A stretch of 21,693 nucleotides of DNA from a virus, in IMG/VR virus record IMGVR_UViG_3300017732_000084, positions 1-21,693 of that record; one strand, given 5' to 3'. The notes under the pieces were generated by a model. The model saw nothing but the letters and a program-made list of their open reading frames with translations, ran no database searches and was not told where the DNA came from. This document shows, piece after piece, positions 16,232 to 21,693 of the stretch. The stretch's first letter is position 1. Every line of letters starts with the position of its first letter. The position numbers were made by a program, and so were the translations under genes.

Positions 16232-16783
16232 ATTTATAAAACATTACAAAAACAATTCTGCTTTCTTTAAATTTATTAGGATATTTACTATGAAAATAAT
16301 TACAAGGATAAGATAATAATCTATTTTTTTTATGTCCTATTATGCTTTTAACATTCCATTTTTTTAAATCTTCAGCATCTTCTTTTAACATTCTATTAAA
16401 CTCTTCTGCATTTGTATTCTTATAGGTATCTCCATATTTTTTATGTTTCCAAAAAGCAGTACCATTAATTTTTTTTAATTTATTATCAGATAAATATAAA
16501 ACTATAGCTCGATCTGGTTGTTTATTTTCTATTATTGAATCATTATGTATTCTCCATTTATCATCTTGATTTTCTTTTGCTTCTCTAAAAAAAGCTAAAA
16601 TATTTGTAATTTTTTTATTTTCTATTAATTGTAATCTTTTACAAATATAATCTATAAACTCATTAGTAGCATTTTTTATCCAAAAGCTTTTACCTGGTGT
16701 GTCTACTTTTTTAAAACTATTAAGATCTTTTATTACAAAATCTAAAATTTTTTTATCTAAAAATTATCTACAAAATAAACCAT
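16218..16783 (-). pseudogene. 2-oxoglutarate/Fe(II) oxygenase-like gene with a -1 frameshift near the start
   Basis: The main frame (16763 down to 16218, TAA) has no usable ATG. An ATG at 16783-16781, one base after the previous gene's stop, starts MVYFVDNF and then hits TAG at 16759-16757. Shifting at the five-T tract restores a smooth 188-residue protein, MVYFVDNFLDKKILDFVIKD onward. In that numbering the catalytic triad of the family is visible: H80-x-D82 (RIHND) and H165 (YPCNYFHSKYPN), with R176 (KESRIVFV) eleven residues later to hold 2-oxoglutarate. It resembles the DUF6445-like oxygenases of phages, which also have an NGTAFWKHKKYG block. It may be a real mutation, a sequencing indel, or slippage at U-UUU-UAG. 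The body is well preserved, so any loss is recent. Confidence 0.75.
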
Positions 16784-16784
16784 T

Positions 16785-16958
16785 TTATTTTTTATAAATT
16801 TTTACTGATTGTTCTTCAGCTAAAGCTCTTTTAGTATCAAAGCTACCATTTTTTAAATAAGGATAAAAATGTTTTTCTTCCCAATGTTCTCTATACTCTA
16901 CACCACTAGGAAACTCTGCATCACATTGACTACATTTTATTATATTTCTTTTTACCAT
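16785..16958 (-). CDS. C2H2 zinc-finger small protein
   Basis: A 57-residue protein from ATG 16958 to TAA 16785. The finger is C9-x2-C12-x12-H25-x4-H30 (KCSQCDAEFPSGVEYREHW then EEKH), a typical C2H2 spacing. A short helical tail ends in KIYKK. The ATG overlaps the last 7 bases of nrdB, and the stop is followed after one base by the ATG of the oxygenase gene, so it is coupled to both. DNA or protein binding is the usual role of such fingers. No target can be read. Confidence 0.7.
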   Translation of the reverse strand: MVKRNIIKCSQCDAEFPSGVEYREHWEEKHFYPYLKNGSFDTKRALAEEQSVKIYKK

Positions 16959-17920
16959 ATATCTTCAAAATCTTCGCCCTCATTCGCTTTTGAATAATCA
17001 GTAGGCCTAACAGCGAAAAAATCAGTATGAGTATGCCCTCCTGTAAGGTGGTAGAACCAATCAAGTTTTTTTGCTGCGTTTTTGTTATAATCAAAGTGCT
17101 CCCGTTCGTTCCTGTAACCGAGTTCCACGAGCTTTTCATTAAGTCTTTTTCTGATAAATTGTTTAAGATCGTAGGATTTGAGGTTTTCAATATCTCCTTG
17201 TTCAAACATTTTATCAATATATTTTTCTTCTGCGATGAGCATTGCGTTTGCTGCATTAATAACATCTTTTTTACATTTATTTAAAAGTGAATTATCTTCT
17301 TCACACATATGTCTAAATAACCTACAACCCATTTTAGAATGTAAAGATTCGTCTCTAACAGACCATTTCATTTGCTGACCTATACCTTTTAAAAGATTTC
17401 TGAGTTGAAAACTATATAAAACAGCAAAGGCAGAATAAAGACTAACGCCTTCAGCAAAGGCGCTAAAGATTGCAATGCTTCTTGCAATTCCTGTGGTGTC
17501 GTTTCCATCATAACTAATTAAATTATCAAAGCGTTCCATTGTTGCTTCGTCTTGTAAAAACGCTTCAAAATTTTCAAGACCAAGTGTTTCATTTAAATAA
17601 GAATAAGCTACTGCGTGTATTGTTTCTTGTGATCCAAACATCATAGCCATTTGTTGTATTTCATGTTTAGGAAACCAGCCTACAACTTTTTGTGTCCAAT
17701 AATCTGATACAGCACACTCTGTCTGTGCAAAACCTAGTAATATATTACCTACTAAATTTTTTTCACCATCAGTAAGTTTTTCTTGCCAGTCTTTAACATC
17801 ACTTGACATAGGTATTTCTGTGTGTAACCAAAAAGCTTGTGCTTGTTTTAACCATCCATCATTATAGTATTCAGGATATTCAAATGGTTTATAATGTATT
17901 CTTTGATCAAATAATCCCAT
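16952..17920 (-). CDS. nrdB: Ribonucleoside-diphosphate reductase class I, beta subunit
   Basis: A 322-residue small subunit that holds the di-metal/tyrosyl radical cofactor and passes the radical to NrdA. Ligands match the family: E68 (FAQTECAVSD), E99 and H102 (SQETIHAVAY), E157 (FAEGVSLYSAF), E191 and H194 (RDESLHSKMG). The radical Tyr is Y106, seven residues after E99 as in E. coli E115/Y122. The first ligand is Glu rather than the Asp of E. coli. The C-terminal tail (EGEDFEDIW) is an acidic, aromatic-ended peptide suited to docking on NrdA. Codon usage shifts to a GC-richer style in about 16965-17160 and 17405-17510. It starts 2 bases after the lipoprotein gene's stop. nrdA is separated from it by five other genes, an unusual split. 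Confidence 0.95.
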   Translation of the reverse strand: MGLFDQRIHYKPFEYPEYYNDGWLKQAQAFWLHTEIPMSSDVKDWQEKLTDGEKNLVGNILLGFAQTECAVSDYWTQKVVGWFPKHEIQQMAMMFGSQETIHAVAYSYLNETLGLENFEAFLQDEATMERFDNLISYDGNDTTGIARSIAIFSAFAEGVSLYSAFAVLYSFQLRNLLKGIGQQMKWSVRDESLHSKMGCRLFRHMCEEDNSLLNKCKKDVINAANAMLIAEEKYIDKMFEQGDIENLKSYDLKQFIRKRLNEKLVELGYRNEREHFDYNKNAAKKLDWFYHLTGGHTHTDFFAVRPTDYSKANEGEDFEDIW

Positions 17921-17922
17921 AT

Positions 17923-18168
17923 TTATTTTTTTAGTTTATATGGTCTGGATTTAGGATAACGTTTGTTATCAAATATATAATGTCTATATGTTAGTCTAAC
18001 TTGAGGATTGAAAGGTCTTAACCCTTGTTGAAAATCCATTTGATCTTTATCAAACTGACCATCATTGTTTAATGGTATATCGTAAGTTGTCCTAGCTTCA
18101 ACAAATAATTGTCCTCCAGCACACGAGGTTAATAGTATTATCATACTAAAGTAAAATAATTTTTTCAT
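17923..18168 (-). CDS. Small lipoprotein
   Basis: An 81-residue protein with a lipoprotein signal: MKK, the hydrophobic core LFYFSMIILL, and lipobox L-T-S-C16 followed by AGGQ. After lipidation the mature chain of about 66 residues is polar and basic towards the end (RYPKSRPYKLKK). It lacks membrane helices. It lies between nrdB (2 bases downstream) and a small cytosolic protein. Phage lipoproteins often sit in the outer membrane and block receptors against superinfection; that role is inference from type only. Confidence 0.7.
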   Translation of the reverse strand: MKKLFYFSMIILLTSCAGGQLFVEARTTYDIPLNNDGQFDKDQMDFQQGLRPFNPQVRLTYRHYIFDNKRYPKSRPYKLKK

Positions 18169-18187
18169 AATATTTAATTTAATTTAT

Positions 18188-18331
18188 TTAATCTTTAAAA
18201 ACTTCTAAACACAAGTCGACAAACGGTAAATAAATAACGTGTTGTACAGATCCCTTGTGATCATAAGATCTTATACCTATAAGTATACCGGGATAAAAAC
18301 CTAATGTTAACTCCCAACTTCTTTCTTTCAT
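18188..18331 (-). CDS. 47-residue conserved phage protein (ELTLGFYPG family)
   Basis: A 47-residue frame from ATG 18331 to TAA 18188. It reads MKERSWELTLGFYPGILIGI, then RSYDHKGSVQHVIYLPFVDL and CLEVFKD. I recall many marine phages with a near-identical short protein carrying ELTLGFYPGI-FGIR-Y and an IPFVDL-L end, of unknown function. The ATG overlaps nothing and starts one base after the stop of the gene before it. The well-formed pattern makes this a real gene despite its size. Confidence 0.75.
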   Translation of the reverse strand: MKERSWELTLGFYPGILIGIRSYDHKGSVQHVIYLPFVDLCLEVFKD

Positions 18332-18332
18332 T

Positions 18333-18503
18333 TTAATAGCATTTTATATTAAACTTGTCTTGCATTTCTACAAGATCTTTATATAGGATAAAACCTTTAT
18401 ATTCTCCTCTCCACTTTACCCATTTATCAATTTGTCTTTCAGCATATTTTTGTCTAGCTAATTGTTTTTTGTTTCTTGTATCAGCTTTATTGTTATATCG
18501 CAT
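18333..18503 (-). CDS. 56-residue basic protein overlapping the resolvase gene
   Basis: A 56-residue frame from ATG 18503 to TAA 18333. The N-terminal half is a basic helix (NKKQLARQKYAERQIDKWVK), followed by WRGEYKGFILYKDLVEMQ. It begins inside the 3' end of the resolvase gene, overlapping by 46 bases, and ends one base before the next ATG. The later part, outside the overlap, reads as good protein. The only other in-frame Met is at residue 46. Function is not recognised. Confidence 0.6.
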   Translation of the reverse strand: MRYNNKADTRNKKQLARQKYAERQIDKWVKWRGEYKGFILYKDLVEMQDKFNIKCY

Positions 18504-18904
18504 TCTTTTTGATTTTGTGGTTTGTAAAGAGTAACACCAGGTAAATGGTTTACTATGTATTTTTTAAACATTTTCCAACGTAAAGGAAAACTTTCATTTG
18601 CTCTTCCTTTAGTTTCAATTATAAAACCTTTACCTATAAAATCCGGCGTGTATTTAATGTTAAGAATTTTTTTATTACCTCTATTTTTGTAATCTCCTTT
18701 ACCATTACCACACCTTTCATAAGATTCATGAGGAAAATCAAACCCTGAAAATATTTCATAAGTTTGTCCTTCATAAACTACAGGTATTCTAGCTTTTTTT
18801 AAAGCTATATACATATATTTTTCAAGACCTGAAGCAAAATTAATACCATCGTGTGATATTTTTTTAGACTGTACAGGTCCTTTTTTACGGCGAAACTTCT
18901 TCAT
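18458..18904 (-). CDS. T7 endonuclease I-like Holliday junction resolvase
   Basis: A 148-residue nuclease, the same size as T7 gp3 (149). The PD-(D/E)xK core is complete: E28 (ASGLEKYMYIALKKA), P87-D88 (KYTPDFIGKG), E97-x-K99 (FIIETKGR). The order and spacing match endonuclease I, which cuts branched DNA to resolve junctions and, in T7-like phages, helps degrade host DNA. The N-terminus is basic (KKFRRKKGP). It overlaps the upstream helical gene by 20 bases and the downstream small gene by 46 bases. It ends in TAG, rare here. Confidence 0.85.
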   Translation of the reverse strand: MKKFRRKKGPVQSKKISHDGINFASGLEKYMYIALKKARIPVVYEGQTYEIFSGFDFPHESYERCGNGKGDYKNRGNKKILNIKYTPDFIGKGFIIETKGRANESFPLRWKMFKKYIVNHLPGVTLYKPQNQKECDITIKLIQETKNN

Positions 18905-19154
18905 AATCTACATGAATATGCTTTAATACTCCTTCTTCTATTTCATCTTGTAGACATTGTTTAGCAGCTTCAATATATAATAATGCATCCATTATTTCTT
19001 CTTGTACATCAACTAAAAATTCATGTAATCCTTTTTTACCTTCTTTAACTTCAGACATCATTGTACGACCATATTTTTTTTGGCCAACTAAACTACGCTG
19101 ATCCATTTTTTTAATAACAGCTTTTACTATATCATCTTTTGTATTTAATTTCAT
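18885..19154 (-). CDS. MazG-like/all-alpha small protein with EExxD motif
   Basis: An 89-residue helical protein. Residues 19-31 (QRSLVGQKKYGRT) and 45-65 (EFLVDVQEEIMDALLYIEAA) resemble the phage family with RSxxGxxKYG, then helices carrying E52-E53-x-x-D56. That family belongs to, or lies near, the all-alpha NTP pyrophosphohydrolases, but only one half of the metal-binding motif is seen, so catalysis would need a dimer partner. It lies directly after the GIY-YIG/MazG fusion gene (1-base gap) and overlaps the resolvase start by 20 bases. A nucleotide-pool role fits the neighbours. Confidence 0.55.
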   Translation of the reverse strand: MKLNTKDDIVKAVIKKMDQRSLVGQKKYGRTMMSEVKEGKKGLHEFLVDVQEEIMDALLYIEAAKQCLQDEIEEGVLKHIHVDYEEVSP

Positions 19155-19155
19155 A

Positions 19156-19929
19156 TTATTTATCTTTTACAAATGTTCCGTTTACCATTTTACCTGTTCT
19201 ATTTTTAATTTCATTGTAAGCGCTTGATATACAAGTTTCTATATGTACACCTCTTTGATTTGCTAAGTTAGTTAAAACTACAACAATATCACCTATAGCA
19301 TCTATAACTTCTTCTTGATTATTTTTCAACAAAGCTTCTGCTAGCTCACCAGCTTCTTCTTGTAATTTCATATACTGAACGTGTATGTTACCTTTTTCAT
19401 ATATACCTTTTTCTTCAGCCCAATCTCTAATTTGTTGAAACATTTTTAAAGGTTTTTTATTACATTTTTTAACTTTTGTTTCTGTAGTTAAAAACGCTTC
19501 ATAGTAAGCTTTATTATATATATAAGATCTATCTTCATTATACATAGATTTTTTAGCATTTTGTATAATCCAATACATAGTTTCATCTGAAATTATATAT
19601 GTACCATGTGATGTATCCCACTCAGTACCTTTAGCATTATTCAACATTGCAGGTAGATCTTGTAGAGAACATGGAAATGTTGTTGTTTGCTCTGTTATAT
19701 TTATTTTCATTTTATTAGAATTAATTAATTTGTTATAACGTTGTCTATCAACTTTATAGCCATAAGACTTTTGAAGTTCTATCTCCTTTTCAGATATATA
19801 ATCTATATCCTCACTAGTTTCTAGAACTTCATACTCTCCTTCTTTATACCCTTGTATAAGTGTAACTCTTGTATTAAGATTACGTGTCACTCCTATTTTT
19901 TTACCAGGTATATGATATAAGTAATACAT
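19156..19929 (-). CDS. GIY-YIG-like domain fused to a MazG-type pyrophosphohydrolase
   Basis: A 257-residue fusion. Residues 1-68 resemble a short GIY-YIG nuclease of the T5orf172 kind: YYLYHIPGKKIGVTRNLNTR with the conserved Arg region at 16-21, and a later Glu (E49/E51) before QKSYGYKVD. Residues 73-155 form an unrecognised middle domain (TEWDTSHGTYIISDETMYWI). Residues 162-257 are MazG-like, with E191-E192-x-x-E195 (QEEAGELAEALL) and D210-x3-D214 (IDAIGDIVVVL), the Mg-binding motif of NTP/dNTP pyrophosphohydrolases, and a typical KNRTGKMVNGTF tail. MazG enzymes hydrolyse non-canonical or excess (d)NTPs or ppGpp. The fold of the N-terminal part is less sure than the MazG part. It starts 5 bases after the ThyA-like gene. 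Confidence 0.7.
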   Translation of the reverse strand: MYYLYHIPGKKIGVTRNLNTRVTLIQGYKEGEYEVLETSEDIDYISEKEIELQKSYGYKVDRQRYNKLINSNKMKINITEQTTTFPCSLQDLPAMLNNAKGTEWDTSHGTYIISDETMYWIIQNAKKSMYNEDRSYIYNKAYYEAFLTTETKVKKCNKKPLKMFQQIRDWAEEKGIYEKGNIHVQYMKLQEEAGELAEALLKNNQEEVIDAIGDIVVVLTNLANQRGVHIETCISSAYNEIKNRTGKMVNGTFVKDK

Positions 19930-19934
19930 AAGTT

Positions 19935-20588
19935 TTATTTGATTTTATTATTATATAAATGTAGATTATGAGCAAAGTGATAATATGTACCTATAGGTAC
20001 ATTTATTCTTTGTGATACAAGCTTTTGTAACATAGAAAAACAGTACTGATCATTACAAAATCCATACCATAAATCATTAGATCTCATTAATACAGCCATA
20101 TTTAATTTATTATTAACTATACTAAACTGTACAGCGTATGTACATGGTGTATCTTTTGTATATGTATTTATTTCTTTACCATCATAAATACTTATAGCAG
20201 CTTGTCTCGTATCTTTAACTTTTTTTAACATAGCTACAACATGATCTAATTGATAATTCCTACTCCATTGCCAACCATAATTAGACCTACATTTACCTTC
20301 TGAGTCTTGCATTTTTTCCCAAATTGGAGGTACATTACCATATATTTCACCTAGTTGTGATATATGAGGATCTTCAGTTAAATACCACTCCCATTCAGCT
20401 TGCGCATATTTTTTATTCCAGTTTCTTCCTTCATGAGTAATATCAACATCATTTGGGTTTTCAATATAAAAACCTATATTAAATAAAGCTTTAGTATCTC
20501 CATACTCTATACCGTCTTTAATTATTTTTTTGTAAAAATATTTAAAAACTTTGTCTGCATTTAAAAAACTATTTTTTACGTTTGTCAT
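19935..20588 (-). CDS. ThyA-family enzyme (thymidylate synthase or dCMP/dUMP hydroxymethylase)
   Basis: A 217-residue protein of the ThyA fold, shorter than E. coli ThyA (264). Matching residues: E65 (AEWEWYL), I89-W90 (PPIWEKM), Y104-x-x-Q/W (SNYGWQW), R128 for phosphate (DTRQAAI), nucleophile C149 (DTPCTYAVQFS), R169-S170-x-D172 (MRSNDLWYG), and H210-x-Y212 (NLHLY). The enzyme transfers a one-carbon unit from methylene-tetrahydrofolate to C5 of dUMP or dCMP. An ungapped alignment puts D180 (FCNDQYCFSML) at E. coli Asn177, the residue that selects dUMP; Asp there is typical of dCMP hydroxymethylase. The substrate is thus uncertain. The start overlaps the upstream small gene by 20 bases. Confidence 0.85.
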   Translation of the reverse strand: MTNVKNSFLNADKVFKYFYKKIIKDGIEYGDTKALFNIGFYIENPNDVDITHEGRNWNKKYAQAEWEWYLTEDPHISQLGEIYGNVPPIWEKMQDSEGKCRSNYGWQWSRNYQLDHVVAMLKKVKDTRQAAISIYDGKEINTYTKDTPCTYAVQFSIVNNKLNMAVLMRSNDLWYGFCNDQYCFSMLQKLVSQRINVPIGTYYHFAHNLHLYNNKIK

Positions 20589-20841
20589 AATAATATTTAC
20601 ACATTTGATAATAAGATTCCATTACATTGTCTTGAGTATAAATTGATGGAGAAACGTGTGGTGTTTCACCTTTTTTATACGGTCCTAAACTTACTGTAAT
20701 ATACCATTTTCCTTTTTCACCATCAACAGGTTTTTGTGATATTCTTATATTGTTATTAACACAATATCTATACCATTTGTTTTCTTCAGAACCTGCTGAA
20801 TATTGTGGTAATGAATTAGCATATTTATTTTTTAATCCCAT
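20569..20841 (-). CDS. Small hypothetical phage protein between helicase and ThyA-like genes
   Basis: A 90-residue protein with no recognised family. It starts MGLKNKYANSLPQYSAGSEE, has a strand-rich middle (RISQKPVDGEKGKWYITVSL, GPYKKGETPHVSPS) and ends in a Tyr/Lys-rich helix (VMESYYQMCKYYYDKRKK). The KWYITVSLG and YTQDNVMESYY parts suggest a compact alpha/beta or ssDNA-associated accessory domain, but this is only an impression. It overlaps the helicase gene end by 10 bases and the ThyA-like start by 20 bases. It stops with TAG. Co-transcription with the replication genes is likely. Confidence 0.6.
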   Translation of the reverse strand: MGLKNKYANSLPQYSAGSEENKWYRYCVNNNIRISQKPVDGEKGKWYITVSLGPYKKGETPHVSPSIYTQDNVMESYYQMCKYYYDKRKK

Positions 20842-21693
20842 GGCATTATATCAATTACATCTTTATTAATTTCATGAGGAATAAAACATCCTGATTTAGG
20901 TTCCCATTTAAAATGTGCTTCAGCGCCATTTTCACCTAAGTTTTGAAATTTAACTTTTAATACTTTAGCTTTAACTGTTTTTTCTTCATAGTTTCTATGT
21001 ACTAATATACCATGGTAACTTGCATCATACCATTCACCTCCACCTTTAATATTATACATATTAGGTTCTTCAAGCTTACCATCTTTATCTCTATACATTT
21101 TTGTAGGATGTGCTACAATAAAAACTAATACATCAAACTTTTTAGCAAACACCTCAATTTTTGTAAGGTATTCCATAGTATAACGATTAACATCTTCTGT
21201 TTTGCAATCAACATCTCTAATTTTATTAAATGGATCTATAACTAAACATTTTATACCTTTTCTTTTAACAAGCTCTGCACCCTTTTTTAATACAGATTCT
21301 AAAGTATAACGCTCCATATCAATAAAAAAGAAATTATCATTAATATGTTCTGCAACTTTATTCCACTGTGTTGTGTTTATATCTCCAGGTGTAGGCATAT
21401 CTTGCCATACTTTACGCATAAGTTTATGTGCGTGTAAATATGTAGGTGCATTTTCAGGTGATGCAAAAGCTGTTTTCCATTTATAATTTACGTTGTATCC
21501 GACCACCATTTGATCCACGAAGTCAGACTTACCACTGCTAGGTATGCCAGCTTCATAAAAAGATAAAACGTCCATTTCTCCTTCCACAATATAACAATCA
21601 TTATACCCAACAATGTTATCAATATTATAAAATATTTTTTCTGCTCCTTTATATAGTTTAAAGTTTTTTCTACCATCTCTGTATTTTATATTA
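20832..21693 (-). CDS. Primase-helicase (TOPRIM + DnaB-like RecA core), 5' part outside window, internal deletion
   Basis: The frame is open to the window end, so the GTG at 21587 is not the true start. The first codons read NIKYRDGRKNFKLYKGAEKI, then the TOPRIM signature YIVEGEMDVLSFYEAGI. In T7 gp4/Twinkle-type proteins the TOPRIM should continue for well over 100 residues before the helicase. Here EAGIP runs straight into the Walker A PSSGKSDF (junction 21540-21548), so most of TOPRIM and the linker are missing in frame. The helicase part is intact: Walker B KCLVIDPFNKI, VAHPTKMYRDKDGK, GGGEWYDASYHGILVHR and a C-terminal PWD end. It would unwind DNA as a hexamer, but primer synthesis is doubtful. 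Confidence 0.88.
   Translation of the reverse strand, partial: NIKYRDGRKNFKLYKGAEKIFYNIDNIVGYNDCYIVEGEMDVLSFYEAGIPSSGKSDFVDQMVVGYNVNYKWKTAFASPENAPTYLHAHKLMRKVWQDMPTPGDINTTQWNKVAEHINDNFFFIDMERYTLESVLKKGAELVKRKGIKCLVIDPFNKIRDVDCKTEDVNRYTMEYLTKIEVFAKKFDVLVFIVAHPTKMYRDKDGKLEEPNMYNIKGGGEWYDASYHGILVHRNYEEKTVKAKVLKVKFQNLGENGAEAHFKWEPKSGCFIPHEINKDVIDIMPWD

Noticed and set aside
16930-17265. 111-residue - strand frame overlapping nrdB
   Set aside because: It is an out-of-frame shadow of nrdB made longer by the GC-richer codon patch there.
21585-21587. GTG as the start of the helicase
   Set aside because: The frame stays open to the window end and the upstream residues form a normal primase TOPRIM lead-in, so the gene is cut by the window edge.
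21488-21676. 62-residue - strand frame with a hydrophobic start overlapping the helicase 5' end
   Set aside because: It lies in another frame of the primase-helicase and matches nothing; it is a shadow of that gene.
1-21693. tRNA genes, CRISPR array, integrase or transposon ends
   Set aside because: No cloverleaf with a CCA end, no spaced direct repeats and no recombinase motifs were seen on reading both strands by eye. A tRNA search program would be the decisive check.

Overview
The window is a piece of an AT-rich tailed-phage genome, most simply read as a marine podovirus-like (T7-like lifestyle) phage. The left part (1-13496) is a tightly packed + strand virion and lysis module. The right part (13575-21693) is a tightly packed - strand nucleotide-metabolism and replication module. 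They converge on a strong hairpin terminator at about 13539-13570. The host is probably a member of Bacteroidota (Flavobacteriia-like). Start codons almost never have a Shine-Dalgarno sequence and instead follow short A/T-rich leaders. Most genes end in TAA, and one small secreted protein has a signal peptide ending in FSQ, typical of that phylum. The host is an inference and no host gene is present.

Virion module, left to right: the 3' part of a tail or structural gene cut by the window edge; a 490-residue tail/stabilisation-type protein; a GNAT acetyltransferase-like protein; an Ala/Gln-rich protein resembling T7 gp14-type internal virion proteins; a 533-residue internal protein; a 2144-residue giant virion protein with an HExxH metallopeptidase motif, a PD-(D/E)xK nuclease-like domain and FS[RK]S linkers; a two-helix membrane protein; five tiny to small Lys/Cys-rich proteins; and an M15 peptidase endolysin.

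Replication and metabolism module, in transcription order (right to left): a primase-helicase whose TOPRIM region runs directly into the helicase Walker A; a small unknown; a ThyA-family enzyme; a GIY-YIG/MazG fusion; a second EExxD helical protein; a T7 endonuclease I-like resolvase; two short phage proteins; a lipoprotein; ribonucleotide reductase beta (nrdB); a C2H2 zinc-finger peptide; a 2-oxoglutarate/Fe(II) oxygenase-like gene broken by a one-base shift; a zinc-ribbon/three-helix membrane protein; a coiled-coil protein; a secreted protein; and ribonucleotide reductase alpha (nrdA). Genes overlap or are a few bases apart, so the - strand set is likely one operon supplying deoxynucleotides, pyrimidine conversion, NTP clean-up and replication.

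The main oddities are the apparent in-frame deletion fusing TOPRIM to helicase, the frameshifted oxygenase, abrupt islands of GC-richer codon usage in nrdA, nrdB and the helicase, the multi-domain giant virion protein, the GIY-YIG/MazG fusion, and an Asp where thymidylate synthases carry the dUMP-selective Asn. Together the first three suggest recombination at conserved genes, either in the phage population or as a chimera made during assembly. No gene-free stretch exceeds 100 bases, and no tRNA, CRISPR array, integrase or insertion sequence was seen.
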